The notes: generated by a model not told the origin, from the sequence alone. A stretch of 64,000 nt of DNA from JALONO01 sp038209965 (GCA_038209965.1 JBBQXF010000004.1:23822-87821); one strand, 5' to 3'. Positions 9,559-19,296 are shown, counted from the first letter of the stretch. A program made the numbers and translations.

Positions 9559-10743
9559 TTAATTTAAATTCCAGCGTTGGCGCAAACGGGCCGTACGGCT
9601 GGACTTTTCGACGGTAAACTGCTCGCCCCGGCTCACACTGATGATGATCCCGATGGTAATGCCCGTGAACAAGAGCGAAGTGCCGCCCATGCTGACCAAG
9701 GGAAGCGGCAGACCAGTGATGGGAACCAGCCCGACCGCCACGGCCATGTTGACCATGGCCTGCATGACCAAACTAAAGCTCAGCCCTGCCGAGAGCAGTC
9801 CGCCAAAGGCCCGCTCGCTCTGGGCCGCCGCCAACATGCCCCGGTGGAGCAGGGTGAGGTACAGCCCGATGACGAACAATGCCCCGAGAAAACCATATTC
9901 TTCCACCAAAATGGCGGAGATAAAATCGGAAAAGGGGTTCGGCAGGAAATTGCGCTGCACGCTGTTGCCCGGCCCCTTGCCCAACAGCCCACCGCTGGCC
10001 ACCGCGATGTACGACTGCTCGGCTTGGAACGGCAGGTTGTCGGTGCTAATAAACGCTTCCATCCGGTTTTGGACCGTGCCGCCCCGTTGCCCAATGGCCA
10101 AGGCAAACATAACCGCCACCATGCCCACTACCACTAGGGCCAGCAAATATTTCATGGGCACGCGGCCAATGAACATGAGCAACATACAGGTGACAAACAG
10201 TAGGGCTGCGCTCGAGAAATCACTCAGGGCAATGAGCCCGCAGATCAGCCCGCACCAAAATAGGATCGGGAAAATGGCTTTCTCAAAATTGCCAATGTCT
10301 TGTTGGCGTTTGGACAGCATACTGGCCACGTTGGCAATGAGGGCAAACTTGGCCAAATCGGATGGCTGGAACGTTTGGTTGATGTAGGGAATGGTCAGCC
10401 AACGGGTTGCTTCATTGATAGTGGTGCCAAACTGCCAAGTGAACAGCAACAACGGCACCGAGAGCAGCAGGGCCAAGCGCGATAACCGCGAATAATAGCG
10501 GTAATCGATCCGGCTGCACACCCAGATGGCCACAAAACTCAACACCACCAAGAGGAAGTGCTTAAGCAAATAATACTCCGTGTCGCCTTCCATGCGCTTG
10601 TAGGCCAGAGTCCCCGTGGCGCTGTACACCAGCAGCATACTGACGAAGGCCAGCAGACCGATCACGGCCCAGATGACCGGATCGCCCACCAAAAACTTGG
10701 CGCGGCCGGTGGTCAGGGGATTGTTTTTGAGCGTTGCTTCCAT
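9559..10743 (-). CDS. ftsW: Septal peptidoglycan polymerase FtsW (SEDS family)
   Basis: Multi-spanning glycosyltransferase of the SEDS family that polymerises lipid II at the septum together with the class B penicillin-binding protein FtsI. About ten hydrophobic segments can be counted. Family motifs include PSDLAKFALI in the middle, RGGTVQNRMEAF in the large extracytoplasmic loop, and the C-terminal GLPLPLVSMGGTSLLF. The ATG at 10743 (MEATLKNN) is preferred; the frame also reaches an upstream TTG at 10767 adding eight residues. 394 residues. Position between murD and murG is the usual one. Confidence 0.95.
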   Translation of the reverse strand: MEATLKNNPLTTGRAKFLVGDPVIWAVIGLLAFVSMLLVYSATGTLAYKRMEGDTEYYLLKHFLLVVLSFVAIWVCSRIDYRYYSRLSRLALLLSVPLLLFTWQFGTTINEATRWLTIPYINQTFQPSDLAKFALIANVASMLSKRQQDIGNFEKAIFPILFWCGLICGLIALSDFSSAALLFVTCMLLMFIGRVPMKYLLALVVVGMVAVMFALAIGQRGGTVQNRMEAFISTDNLPFQAEQSYIAVASGGLLGKGPGNSVQRNFLPNPFSDFISAILVEEYGFLGALFVIGLYLTLLHRGMLAAAQSERAFGGLLSAGLSFSLVMQAMVNMAVAVGLVPITGLPLPLVSMGGTSLLFTGITIGIIISVSRGEQFTVEKSSRTARLRQRWNLN

Positions 10744-10788
10744 TGCTTCTATCGTTGAATGAACCAATAACCTAGTCGTTGAATGAAT

Positions 10789-12108
10789 TTATGTATTAAT
10801 TTTTTGACATTCGGCGGCAAACTGCTGCCCCCGGTCTTCGTAGTTCTTGAAAAGATCAAAACTGGCACAGGCCGGTGAGAGCAGCACCACATCGCCGGGA
10901 CTGGCCCAGCCGTAGGCGGTTGCCACTGCTTCTTGCACCGAATGGGTATCGGCCACTTGGGCCACCAGCGGGCGGAAAAATTCGGCTATTTTACCATTGT
11001 CCTTGCCCATGCACACCAATGCTTTGACGTGTTTGGCCACCAGATCGCTGAGCAGTCCGTAATCATTGCCCTTGTCGGTACCGCCCGCGATCCACACCAG
11101 CGGCGACGTGAAAGCCCCCAGCGCGTAGTAAGCCGCATCCACATTGGTGGCTTTGGAATCGTTGATGAACGTGATCCCGTTGACTTCATGGACTTTTTGC
11201 AACCGGTGCGGTGCATTCACAAATGCAGGCAACGCCGCCTGGATTTGGGCTGCCGTTGCCCCGGCCGCGAGGGCCGCCAAAATGGCCGCACTCATATTGA
11301 TTTGGTTGTGCTGGCCAAGCAACGGCAGGCGATCAAACGCCAGCACTTGGCCCGCCCAACGCACTGCAAGGGTTGTTTGGCCAAACAGGTCATCGGTGAT
11401 CGGTAGTTGCTGGCCGCCGATCGGGCGCTGGGCCATTGCTTGGCGCAATACCGGATCCTGCGCATACCAGATCAGCAAATCGCTGTCTGTGGCCTGTTGC
11501 ACCAGCCGGAATTTGGCCGCGATATATGGGGCCATTTGGTACTGATAACGATCCAAGTGATCGGGGGTGATGTTGAGCAGCACCGCGATCTGGGGATGAA
11601 ACTGGTAGGCATCGTCCAATTGGAAGCTACTGATTTCCAGTACGTACCAATCAAAATCATCGGTGATGACCAGTTCGGCGAAACTGTGCCCCACATTACC
11701 GGCCAAACCGACCTTAAAACCGGCCGACTTGAGCAAGTGATAGACTAGGAGCGTGGTGGTGGTCTTGCCATTAGTTCCCGTAATGGCCACGATCCTCGCC
11801 TTGGTGTAGCGGGCGGCCAGTTCAATTTCCGAAATGATGGGGATGCCCTGGGCCCGTACCTGCTGTACGATCTCGGCTTTTTCGGGAATGCCAGGGCTTT
11901 TCACCACTTCATCGGCGGCCAAAATGCGATCCGGCGAATGTTGCCCGGCCTCAAACTCGATCCCAGCTTGGCGCAGCGCGGCTTGGTAAGGCTCGGCAAT
12001 GGCCCCCCGATCGGACACAAACACCGCATACCCCTTGGCTTTTGCCAATAGGGCCGCTCCTGTGCCGCTTTCCCCCGAACCGAGAACCACTAATTTCTTA
12101 CCAATCAT
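10789..12108 (-). CDS. murD: UDP-MurNAc-L-alanine--D-glutamate ligase MurD
   Basis: Cytoplasmic ligase adding D-glutamate to UDP-MurNAc-L-Ala. The N-terminal dinucleotide-like loop is VLGSGESGTGAAL, the ATP P-loop is ITGTNGKTTTTLL, and the C-terminal domain carries INDSKATNVDA and LLSPACASFDLF, which are MurD motifs. The ATG at 12108 (MIGKKLVV) is chosen over a TTG three codons earlier; it begins 18 bases after the mraY stop. 439 residues, normal. Confidence 0.96.
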   Translation of the reverse strand: MIGKKLVVLGSGESGTGAALLAKAKGYAVFVSDRGAIAEPYQAALRQAGIEFEAGQHSPDRILAADEVVKSPGIPEKAEIVQQVRAQGIPIISEIELAARYTKARIVAITGTNGKTTTTLLVYHLLKSAGFKVGLAGNVGHSFAELVITDDFDWYVLEISSFQLDDAYQFHPQIAVLLNITPDHLDRYQYQMAPYIAAKFRLVQQATDSDLLIWYAQDPVLRQAMAQRPIGGQQLPITDDLFGQTTLAVRWAGQVLAFDRLPLLGQHNQINMSAAILAALAAGATAAQIQAALPAFVNAPHRLQKVHEVNGITFINDSKATNVDAAYYALGAFTSPLVWIAGGTDKGNDYGLLSDLVAKHVKALVCMGKDNGKIAEFFRPLVAQVADTHSVQEAVATAYGWASPGDVVLLSPACASFDLFKNYEDRGQQFAAECQKINT

Positions 12109-12126
12109 ACTGCGCAAAAAGTAGGT

Positions 12127-13341
12127 TTAACGAATTTTTAAACTGATGATACAAAATAAAGCCAATAGTACCTGCACAATCCAAAAGCGATTGACTATTT
12201 TTACTTCGTGGATATGCTTCTTTTGAAAATGGTGGTGCAGCGGGGACATGAGCAATATGCGCCGTCCCTCACCATATTTTCGCTTGGTATATTTGAAATA
12301 GGCCACTTGGCCAATCACTGATACGTTCTCGATCAAAAACACCCCACATAGTATCGGGAGCATGATTTCCTTGCGGATCATGATGGACAGCACGGCGATG
12401 AGTGCGCCCAGCATGAGGCTGCCCGTATCGCCCATGAACACTTGGGCAGGGTAAGAATTGTACCACAAAAACCCAATGCACGCCCCCACAAAAGCCAAAC
12501 AAAAAATGGTCAGTTCACCCGTGTTGGGCAGGTAGGGGATGTTGAGGTAGGTGGCCGTAATGGCGTTGCCCGATACATAGGCCAGCACGGCCAGCGTCAC
12601 CCCGACAATGGCCGAAATGCCACCCGCCAAGCCGTCCAGCCCATCGGTGATGTTGGCCCCGTTCGACACTGCGGTGATAATAAAAGTAACCACGATCACA
12701 TAAAACACCCACAAATAATCGTTGCTGAACGGCCACACTTGGGCGTAGTTGAACGCATTGCCCTTCAGAAAGGGGATCGTGGTTTTGGTCGATTTGACAT
12801 CCACATATTCCTTTTCCCGCAACATTTTGATCACGGTTTCGCTGGTGGCCGGCTGCGAAAACTCGCGCACCACCACGTGTTCATTGAAATACAAGACCGT
12901 ACCGATCACCAGCCCAAGGGTGATTTGCCCCGCAACTTTGAATCGGCCTTTCAGCCCTTGCTTGTCTTTCAAAAAAACCTTGATGTAATCGTCGGCAAAA
13001 CCGATCAGTGCGGTAAATATCGTGGTGATAATCAGCAGCACGATATACACATTGGTAATCCGGGTAAATAATAGGACGGGGATCAGGATGGCACTTACGA
13101 TAATCAACCCACCCATGGTGGGGGTTCCTTTCTTCTCCAGCTGCCCCTGCAAACCCAGTTCGCGGATGCTCTCCCCGATCTGCTTTTTGCGCAAAAAATC
13201 AATGATCTGCTTGCCGAAAGTCATCCCAATCAGCAATGACAGCATGGCCGCCATTCCCGCCCGGAATGAAATATACTGAAACAGTCCCGCGCCAGGGAGG
13301 TCGAATGCTTCGTCAAGATATTTGAACAAATAGTAGAGCAC
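12127..13341 (-). CDS. mraY: Phospho-N-acetylmuramoyl-pentapeptide transferase MraY
   Basis: Integral membrane enzyme that transfers phospho-MurNAc-pentapeptide to undecaprenyl phosphate, making lipid I. Around ten membrane helices are visible. Diagnostic motifs are KKGTPTMGG near residue 70, GFADDYIKV with the catalytic aspartates, NGANITDGLDGLAGG, and the C-terminal PLHHHFQ. The start codon is GTG at 13341. At 404 residues it is longer than the E. coli enzyme (360) because of an insertion around residues 165-200 (EFSQPATSETVIKML...), which I believe is common in Bacteroidota. Confidence 0.96.
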   Translation of the reverse strand: MLYYLFKYLDEAFDLPGAGLFQYISFRAGMAAMLSLLIGMTFGKQIIDFLRKKQIGESIRELGLQGQLEKKGTPTMGGLIIVSAILIPVLLFTRITNVYIVLLIITTIFTALIGFADDYIKVFLKDKQGLKGRFKVAGQITLGLVIGTVLYFNEHVVVREFSQPATSETVIKMLREKEYVDVKSTKTTIPFLKGNAFNYAQVWPFSNDYLWVFYVIVVTFIITAVSNGANITDGLDGLAGGISAIVGVTLAVLAYVSGNAITATYLNIPYLPNTGELTIFCLAFVGACIGFLWYNSYPAQVFMGDTGSLMLGALIAVLSIMIRKEIMLPILCGVFLIENVSVIGQVAYFKYTKRKYGEGRRILLMSPLHHHFQKKHIHEVKIVNRFWIVQVLLALFCIISLKIR

Positions 13342-13386
13342 TGCGCAATGTTGAGTAGGTCTAGTGATTGTTTGTTGTAGCAGTTG

Positions 13387-14844
13387 TTAATTTCCCAATA
13401 AATATTCAGTTACTATTTTTTTATCGTCGAATGGATGTTTTATCCCTTTGATTTCCTGATAATCTTCGTGGCCTTTGCCCGCAATGAGCAGGATATCGCC
13501 CGCTTGGGCATGTTGGCAAGCCAATTTGATGGCCTCGCGGCGATCGGTCAGTACTTGCACTTTGGCCTGATCGGCTTGGGGCACGCCCACCACCATATCG
13601 GCCAGAATTGCCGCTGGTTCCTCAAAGCGCGGGTTGTCGGAGGTGAGGATCACCGCATCGCTCCATTCGCAGGCGATCCGGGCCATGATGGGCCGTTTGG
13701 TCGCGTCGCGGTTGCCGCCGCAGCCCACTAGCGTTACCACCCGCTCACGCCCTGTGCGCAAATGGCCGATGGTTTGGAGCACATTTTTCAGGGCATCGGG
13801 CGTGTGGGCATAATCCACGATGGCAGTGGTGCCGTTGGCGGCCACTACCCGGTCAAAACGCCCCGGGGCACTGTCCAATGCTGATAGTTTGGCCAACACC
13901 CGCTCTTTGTCCTCGCCCAGCAATACCGCGGTGCCATAGATGGCCAGCAGGTTGTAGGCGTTGAAATCACCAATGAGCCGAAACCAAGCCCGCCGCCCGT
14001 CAATGTCCAGTTCCAAGCCGCGCACGGTATTGGAAAGCACTTTGGCCTTGAAATTAGCCCCGGATTTGAGGGCGAAAGTGTGCAACTGGCCCACTGTGTT
14101 CTGCCCCATTACCATCCCCCGTTTGTCGTCTTTGTTGATCAAAGCAAAGGCACTGGCCTCTAAGTGATCAAAAAACAACTTTTTGGCTCGGATGTATTCG
14201 TCAAAAGTGCCGTGATAATCGAGGTGATCATGGGTAATGTTGGAGAAAATGGCCCCAGCAAACCGCAAACCCGCCGTCCGGTACTGGGCCAGGGCATGAG
14301 AGCTCACTTCCATGAAGGCATGGGTACAGCCGGCCTCCACCATTTGTGCCAGCAGCGCATTGAGGGCCACGGCATCGGGGGTGGTGTGCGTGGCGGGCAA
14401 TACCTGCCCCGCTATCACGTTCTGGATGGTGGACAACAGCCCCACCCGGTGGCCCAGCGCAGTGAACAGTTGGTACAATAAACTTACAGTGGTCGTCTTG
14501 CCATTGGTACCAGTGATGCCCACCAAGGTCAATTGGTGCGAGGGGTTGCCAAAATAATTGGCCGCCATTTTGCCCAATGCCCCACCCGCATTGGCCACGC
14601 GCACCCAAGTGATCGCGCCAGTGGTTAAGGCGGGCCATTGCTCGGCCACCACCACGGTTGCCCCCTGATCGATGGCTGCACCAATGAACTGGTGGCCGTC
14701 GGTTTGGGTGCCCCGCACCGCCACAAACACATCACCGGGCTGCACTTGGCGCGAGTCGAAGCGGAGTTGGCCGACGTTTAGCGCCAGCTCCCCCCGGATT
14801 TCTTGCACGGTGATCCCAGTCAATAGGTCTGTGAACAATGTCAT
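13387..14844 (-). CDS. murE: UDP-MurNAc-tripeptide ligase MurE, diaminopimelate type
   Basis: Cytoplasmic ligase that adds the third amino acid of the peptidoglycan stem peptide. The P-loop is GITGTNGKTTTVSLL, the central motif is MEVSSHALAQYR, and the C-terminal domain contains TSDNPRFEEP. The DNPR motif is known from meso-diaminopimelate-adding MurE enzymes (lysine-adding ones differ), so the wall is predicted to be of the A1-gamma mDAP type. The ATG at 14844 gives 485 residues, a normal length. It is separated from the next upstream gene, the small unknown membrane protein, by 48 bases. Confidence 0.96.
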   Translation of the reverse strand: MTLFTDLLTGITVQEIRGELALNVGQLRFDSRQVQPGDVFVAVRGTQTDGHQFIGAAIDQGATVVVAEQWPALTTGAITWVRVANAGGALGKMAANYFGNPSHQLTLVGITGTNGKTTTVSLLYQLFTALGHRVGLLSTIQNVIAGQVLPATHTTPDAVALNALLAQMVEAGCTHAFMEVSSHALAQYRTAGLRFAGAIFSNITHDHLDYHGTFDEYIRAKKLFFDHLEASAFALINKDDKRGMVMGQNTVGQLHTFALKSGANFKAKVLSNTVRGLELDIDGRRAWFRLIGDFNAYNLLAIYGTAVLLGEDKERVLAKLSALDSAPGRFDRVVAANGTTAIVDYAHTPDALKNVLQTIGHLRTGRERVVTLVGCGGNRDATKRPIMARIACEWSDAVILTSDNPRFEEPAAILADMVVGVPQADQAKVQVLTDRREAIKLACQHAQAGDILLIAGKGHEDYQEIKGIKHPFDDKKIVTEYLLGN

Positions 14845-14892
14845 TTTTTTATGGGTTATGCCCCGGCAATAGTTGCCGGGGCAATGGTTTTG

Positions 14893-15342
14893 TTACAATG
14901 CGTAAACCGCTACTAGGTAAAGAATGATGCCCAAGACCAGCAAACCGCCACCGCTGCCATAATAAACGCCACCCGACAGGATGAGGCCCAAGATCAGCAA
15001 CACAGCCCCGACAATGATACAAATGATGCCAATGGTGCGTAGTAAATCGGCAATGTCTTCAACTGGGCGATTCACTTCGGCTATTTTGGCTTTTAGTTTG
15101 GCCAGTTGCCGCTGCACTTTCTGCTTGACCGACAGCCGTTGCTTCACTTCGCGCTTGCTCAGGGTCGGGTCAGCTTTGGGGTCGGCGGTCATCAACTTGT
15201 CCAGCTGGCGGGCCATGATCGGATCCACCGCTCTGGTGGCTTGGCCAGTTGTGCCGCCGGGCTGGTCAGCATTGACCCCGGTGGCAAAAACACTTGCGCT
15301 GGCAAACAAGCACAGCACAATGATTGAAAGAGACTTTTTCAT
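14893..15342 (-). CDS. Small exported or membrane protein inside the dcw cluster, function unknown
   Basis: A 149-residue protein that I do not recognise. It has a clear signal peptide (MKKSLSIIVLCLFASASVFA, residues 1-20), then a charged helical stretch of about 70 residues (LSKREVKQRLSVKQKVQRQL and following), and two hydrophobic segments at the C-terminus (LRTIGIICIIVGAVLLILGLIL and LLVLGIILYLVAVYAL) separated by a Gly/Tyr-rich turn. This would leave a helical domain on the periplasmic side anchored by a membrane hairpin. It lies between ftsI and murE on the same strand, with 130 and 48 base gaps. Similar short proteins with a Gly-rich double membrane tail are often found as stand-alone genes in Bacteroidota, so it may be an insertion rather than a division protein. 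Confidence 0.75.
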   Translation of the reverse strand: MKKSLSIIVLCLFASASVFATGVNADQPGGTTGQATRAVDPIMARQLDKLMTADPKADPTLSKREVKQRLSVKQKVQRQLAKLKAKIAEVNRPVEDIADLLRTIGIICIIVGAVLLILGLILSGGVYYGSGGGLLVLGIILYLVAVYAL

Positions 15343-15471
15343 GTTTGTAAAAGTTTAACGTTCACTACACATGTAATGAATGAATGGACTAACGCATTAT
15401 TGTTGCCCAATGGATACTTATTTTTAATTAAAGTGGGGAACCACTTTTACATTGTCTAAAGAATTGGGGAA

Positions 15472-17565
15472 TTAGCCCAGTGTGAGCACAATCCAACCGC
15501 CCCGGTAGAGCTTGGCTCCTGGGTTAACCGACTGCTGTTTTACTTTGCCCTTGCCGGCAAACACCACTTTCATGCCCCGGTTCTCGAGCAGGTATAGGGC
15601 ATCTTTGATGGTCAGGCCCACCACGTTGGGCACGCCAGTATCCATTTTGCTCCGGGCCAAGATCACCGTGTCTCCCTTCACTTTGGTGATGACCCAAGTG
15701 GCATCGGTCTCCGAATCGATCTTAAGACCGAGCTGCGCACTGATCAGCCGCAGATCAGCCTGGTTGCCGGATCGGATCCGGGGTGCCTGATAGGCAAATT
15801 TTTCATCACGCTTGACCTGCCGGGTAATTTTTTGGGAATAGGCAAAATCGGCAATCTTGCGGAACACCGGCGCGGCGGCTAGGGCCCCATACCGTTGGTT
15901 GCGGGGATTGTCGATCACCACAATGCACGTATACATGGGCGCATCCGAAGGAAAATAGCCCACAAAGGAGGTGTAGTGCTTTTCGGTATAAGCCCCATTT
16001 TCCACTTTTTCGGAAGTGCCGGTCTTGCCCGCGATTTTGTAATGGCTCGTGTAGATGTTGCTGGCCGTGCCGCGTTCCACCACGCCCTCCATCAAGGAGC
16101 GCAGGATGCCCAAGGTGCGGTCGGAGCACACCCGCTCGTTCAGGATCCGGGGCTGGAACTCGCGTACTGTTTCATTGGCTTTGATCACGCGCTTGACAAT
16201 GTAGGGCTGGATCATTTTGCCCCCATTGGCCAGCGCATTGCAGAACGCAAGCGTGTGCAAGGGCGACAGTTTGAGTTCATAACCCACGGACATCCAAGGC
16301 AGCGTGGCCCCACTCCACGTAGGGTCGCTGGGCCGCTTGACGGCTGGTGCAGCCTCGCCCGACATTTGGAAATCCATGCGCTTGGTCAGCCCAAATTGAT
16401 CCAAATAGGCCAAAAATTTATTGGGATCCTTGCGAAAATATTTAAATGCCAGTTTGGAAATGCCAATGTTGGACGAACTCTCGAACACTTGCTTGACCGT
16501 GAGCCGCCCGTGGCCACCTTCTTTGGTGTCGGTCATAATGGCATCTTGGTAGAACTGATATTTGCCTCTCCCCGTTTCCACGGTGTCGTCGAGGTTGATC
16601 TCGGCTTCTTCCAGCAGGGCCGCCATGGTTGCGATCTTGAACGTAGAGCCAGGTTCGGCCAAGCCGGCACTGCCCACGGCGTAGTTGTTGTCTTCGTTGT
16701 ACACCCCGGCAGATTGGCGGCTCAAATTGACCATTGCCTTGATCTCGCCCGAGTGGGTTTCCATCACAATGGCTGATCCGTAATCGGCATTGGTGGAGAT
16801 GAGCGCCTCGCGAAGGGAATTGTCGGCGGCCAACTGCAAATCCAAGTTGAGGGTGGTCTGGATGTCCAGTCCATCTTCGGGGCGGATATAGGAGCCATCA
16901 TTGACTGGTTTCCAAACCCCGCCCGCGACTTTCTGGAAAATAGCCTCGCCGTCTTTGCCCCCCAAAATATTTTGGAAGCTATACTCCAGGCCGCGCCCAA
17001 TAATGCCCTGGACGCTGTCTTGGGCCACTGAACCAAGGGTGCGGCGGGCCAGATCGTCCAGTGGGCGGATGCGCTGATCGGCCCGTTCAAAAATCACCCC
17101 ACCGTTCCGTTTGCCATTGACCAAGGGCCAAGTCTCAATCACTTTCTTTTGCTGGTAGTCCAGTTTTTGGTTGGCCAGCACTCTATAACGCTTCTTTTCG
17201 GCCCGGGCTTTTTTGAGGTCGGCCAATATTGCATCAGCCGGTTTTTCGTTAAAATAAGCCGACAGCAATTTGGCCAAGGTATCGATATTGGCCTTGAACA
17301 CCGCTTCCTCGGCCAGCATCGGGTCAAAGGCCAAGCGGTATTGGGGCAGCGAGGTGACCAACAACGTGCCATCATCGGACAAGATATTGCCCCGGTGGGC
17401 TTTGATCTGGCGGTATTTCAAGCCATTCAGTTCGGCCCGTTTGGCCCACTTATCGCCTTGAGCTACTTGAATATAGATAATTTTGACCAAAATGAACAAG
17501 GCCAACGAAACGATAAACAAAAATGCAACCTGCACCCGTGCTAATATGGAACCTCTGATGCTCAT
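15472..17565 (-). CDS. ftsI: Penicillin-binding protein FtsI (class B) with C-terminal PASTA domain
   Basis: Septal DD-transpeptidase that crosslinks peptidoglycan with FtsW. One N-terminal membrane anchor (residues about 9-32) is followed by the PBP dimerisation domain with the AHRGNILSDDGTLL motif. The transpeptidase domain has all three active-site motifs: S307-TFK, SSSN, and K514-TG. The last ~60 residues (GVPNVVGLTIKDALYLLENR...) form a PASTA domain, a muropeptide- or beta-lactam-binding module commonly found at the end of FtsI in this phylum. 697 residues. It is separated from ftsL by an unusual 383-base gap. Confidence 0.95.
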   Translation of the reverse strand: MSIRGSILARVQVAFLFIVSLALFILVKIIYIQVAQGDKWAKRAELNGLKYRQIKAHRGNILSDDGTLLVTSLPQYRLAFDPMLAEEAVFKANIDTLAKLLSAYFNEKPADAILADLKKARAEKKRYRVLANQKLDYQQKKVIETWPLVNGKRNGGVIFERADQRIRPLDDLARRTLGSVAQDSVQGIIGRGLEYSFQNILGGKDGEAIFQKVAGGVWKPVNDGSYIRPEDGLDIQTTLNLDLQLAADNSLREALISTNADYGSAIVMETHSGEIKAMVNLSRQSAGVYNEDNNYAVGSAGLAEPGSTFKIATMAALLEEAEINLDDTVETGRGKYQFYQDAIMTDTKEGGHGRLTVKQVFESSSNIGISKLAFKYFRKDPNKFLAYLDQFGLTKRMDFQMSGEAAPAVKRPSDPTWSGATLPWMSVGYELKLSPLHTLAFCNALANGGKMIQPYIVKRVIKANETVREFQPRILNERVCSDRTLGILRSLMEGVVERGTASNIYTSHYKIAGKTGTSEKVENGAYTEKHYTSFVGYFPSDAPMYTCIVVIDNPRNQRYGALAAAPVFRKIADFAYSQKITRQVKRDEKFAYQAPRIRSGNQADLRLISAQLGLKIDSETDATWVITKVKGDTVILARSKMDTGVPNVVGLTIKDALYLLENRGMKVVFAGKGKVKQQSVNPGAKLYRGGWIVLTLG

Positions 17566-17948
17566 GCCAAATGATGAGTTAGTTTAATGATCTGTCCGGT
17601 ATATTATTTAACCAATTGCTGGCAACCAAACTCAATATTGTGATACTACCCTTTTGGGCAGAAACTGCTTGGTTCGTCTTTAGCTTGGTTCAATGCAAGA
17701 GGCCCACCGCAAAGGGGAGCCGAAAAATTAACTATTGGACGGGAAACCCGGCCCACTTTTCCCTATTGGGAACTTGTTGTTCGTCCTGCCAAGCCCCCAT
17801 TGAGGGAGGAATCTTGTGCAGTGCACCATGGGGTAAACTCACTTACTCGAACCATCAAAAACGCTGGATCGTAAACTTCAAACTATATATTTTCAGTTTC
17901 CAGAATTCCCAAGGACCGATCGGAAATGCTGGATTGTAAATTTAAAAT
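17566..17948. other. 383-base non-coding gap between ftsL and ftsI
   Basis: I see no gene in either strand. Two imperfect direct repeats are present: 17863-17882 and 17928-17947, 20 bases each with 17 identical, both beginning GCTGGAT. The repeats and the size of the gap, in a cluster where other gaps are mostly below 130 bases, suggest a small dispersed element or an internal promoter region for ftsI. No TAnnTTTG box was found on the minus strand. Confidence 0.4.
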
Positions 17949-18323
17949 CTATTTGGCTTCCACCCACAGTTCATAAGCGGGCTCATTGCTTTCGGCCAAT
18001 CCTAGGGCTTTAACTTTCTGGCGCACTTCGGTTCGTTTGCCCTCCAAAATGTATTTGGCCTTGAGGGTCGTATAATCAGACCGGAATTCTTCTACTTTGC
18101 GCTGCAACAAGTTGATTTTGCGAACGTTGCGATCGGCATAATGAGCATTGGCAATGTAGAGCAGGCCACAAACGGCTACAAACATAAAATACCGCACCAG
18201 TTTTCTCCGCGCCGTGTCGTTGAACTCCAACGTGCGGATCTGTTGGACCAAATTGTCCGAGGTACTGGCTGGCTGCTCTTGGGCCACTTTCTTGGGCCGG
18301 TTCAAGTTTATTGTGCTGTTCAT
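17949..18323 (-). CDS. ftsL: FtsL-like division protein
   Basis: A 124-residue bitopic protein with a cytoplasmic N-terminus of about 45 residues, one membrane helix (VRYFMFVAVCGLLYIANAHYA), and a C-terminal helical stretch that begins as a coiled coil (VRKINLLQRKVEEFRSDYTTLKAKY). This topology and the place between rsmH and ftsI fit FtsL, which with FtsB and FtsQ activates FtsWI. Sequence similarity within the family is weak, so the identification depends mostly on position and shape. Confidence 0.85.
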   Translation of the reverse strand: MNSTINLNRPKKVAQEQPASTSDNLVQQIRTLEFNDTARRKLVRYFMFVAVCGLLYIANAHYADRNVRKINLLQRKVEEFRSDYTTLKAKYILEGKRTEVRQKVKALGLAESNEPAYELWVEAK

Positions 18324-18353
18324 ACGCTTCTTTATTTATTGGACAAACAATCG

Positions 18354-19259
18354 CTATATTTTCTCGGCAATCCTGAGCTTGGCACTCCGGGCGCGGCCGT
18401 TGAGTTCCACCTCCACGGGCGAAGGGGTCAACGCCCCCCGGCTCACCGCCCGCAAGGGCTTTAGCTCGTGGCCATAAAAATCTTTTTCTACTTCCCCGTG
18501 GAACTTGCCCTTGCCAATGAAATGCTTCACCAAGCGATCCTCGAGCGAATGGTAGGACAAAACCACCAACCGCCCCCCCGGCTTGAGCACTTCGGCGGTT
18601 TGGACCAAAAACTCTTCCAAGGCTTTCAGTTCGTCGTTCACCTCGATGCGCAAGGCTTGAAATACCTGGGCAAAGTACTTGTACTCGCTGAACTTGGGCG
18701 CATATCTTTCCAAAACCGCCTTCAGTTCATTTACTGTTTGGATGGGCTGTTTGGCCCGGGCCGATACTATGCCCGCCGCTAGCGACTTGGCGTTGCGCAC
18801 TTCGCCGTACATCCCAAAAATCCGGTGCAAATCTGCCTCGGGATAACGTCCCAGTACCTCTTTGGCCGTGGCCGCAGCGCTCTGGTTCATCCGCATGTCC
18901 AGCTCAGCATCGAGGCGGATGGAAAACCCACGTTCGGCTGAGTCGAACTGGTGCGAAGACACCCCCAAATCGGCCAAAATGCCATCCACTTGGGCGGCTC
19001 CGTAAAGTTTGAGGTATTTCCGCAAATTCCTGAAGTTCGCCGCGACGAACGTGAATTGCTGGTTTTCAATGAACGTTGCTTGTTGGGCCGCTTCTTGGTC
19101 TTGGTCAAAACCGTAAAGTTTGCCACCGGTCAATTGGGACAGGATGGCCCGGGAGTGCCCCCCCCCGCCAAAAGTTACATCTACATAAATACCCGTCGGC
19201 TCAATGCGCAAACCTTCCAAACACTCGCGCAACATCACTGGGGTATGGTATTCGCTCAT
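18354..19259 (-). CDS. rsmH: 16S rRNA (cytosine-1402-N4)-methyltransferase RsmH
   Basis: SAM-dependent methyltransferase that modifies C1402 in the decoding centre of 16S rRNA. The SAM-binding motif is YVDVTFGGGGHSRAIL near residues 25-40, followed by GILADLGVSSHQFD and RGFSIRLDAELDMRMN, and VVLSYHSLEDRLVKHF near the C-terminus, all diagnostic. 301 residues, normal. Second gene of the dcw cluster, 37 bases after mraZ. Confidence 0.96.
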   Translation of the reverse strand: MSEYHTPVMLRECLEGLRIEPTGIYVDVTFGGGGHSRAILSQLTGGKLYGFDQDQEAAQQATFIENQQFTFVAANFRNLRKYLKLYGAAQVDGILADLGVSSHQFDSAERGFSIRLDAELDMRMNQSAAATAKEVLGRYPEADLHRIFGMYGEVRNAKSLAAGIVSARAKQPIQTVNELKAVLERYAPKFSEYKYFAQVFQALRIEVNDELKALEEFLVQTAEVLKPGGRLVVLSYHSLEDRLVKHFIGKGKFHGEVEKDFYGHELKPLRAVSRGALTPSPVEVELNGRARSAKLRIAEKI

Positions 19260-19296
19260 TTGATTACACCTTATTATATATGTATGCGCAGCGCAC

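Noticed and set aside
17616..17939. Open frame of 107 codons in the ftsL-ftsI gap
   Set aside because: Opposite in direction to the cluster, no promoter, low-complexity composition, and it spans the direct repeats.
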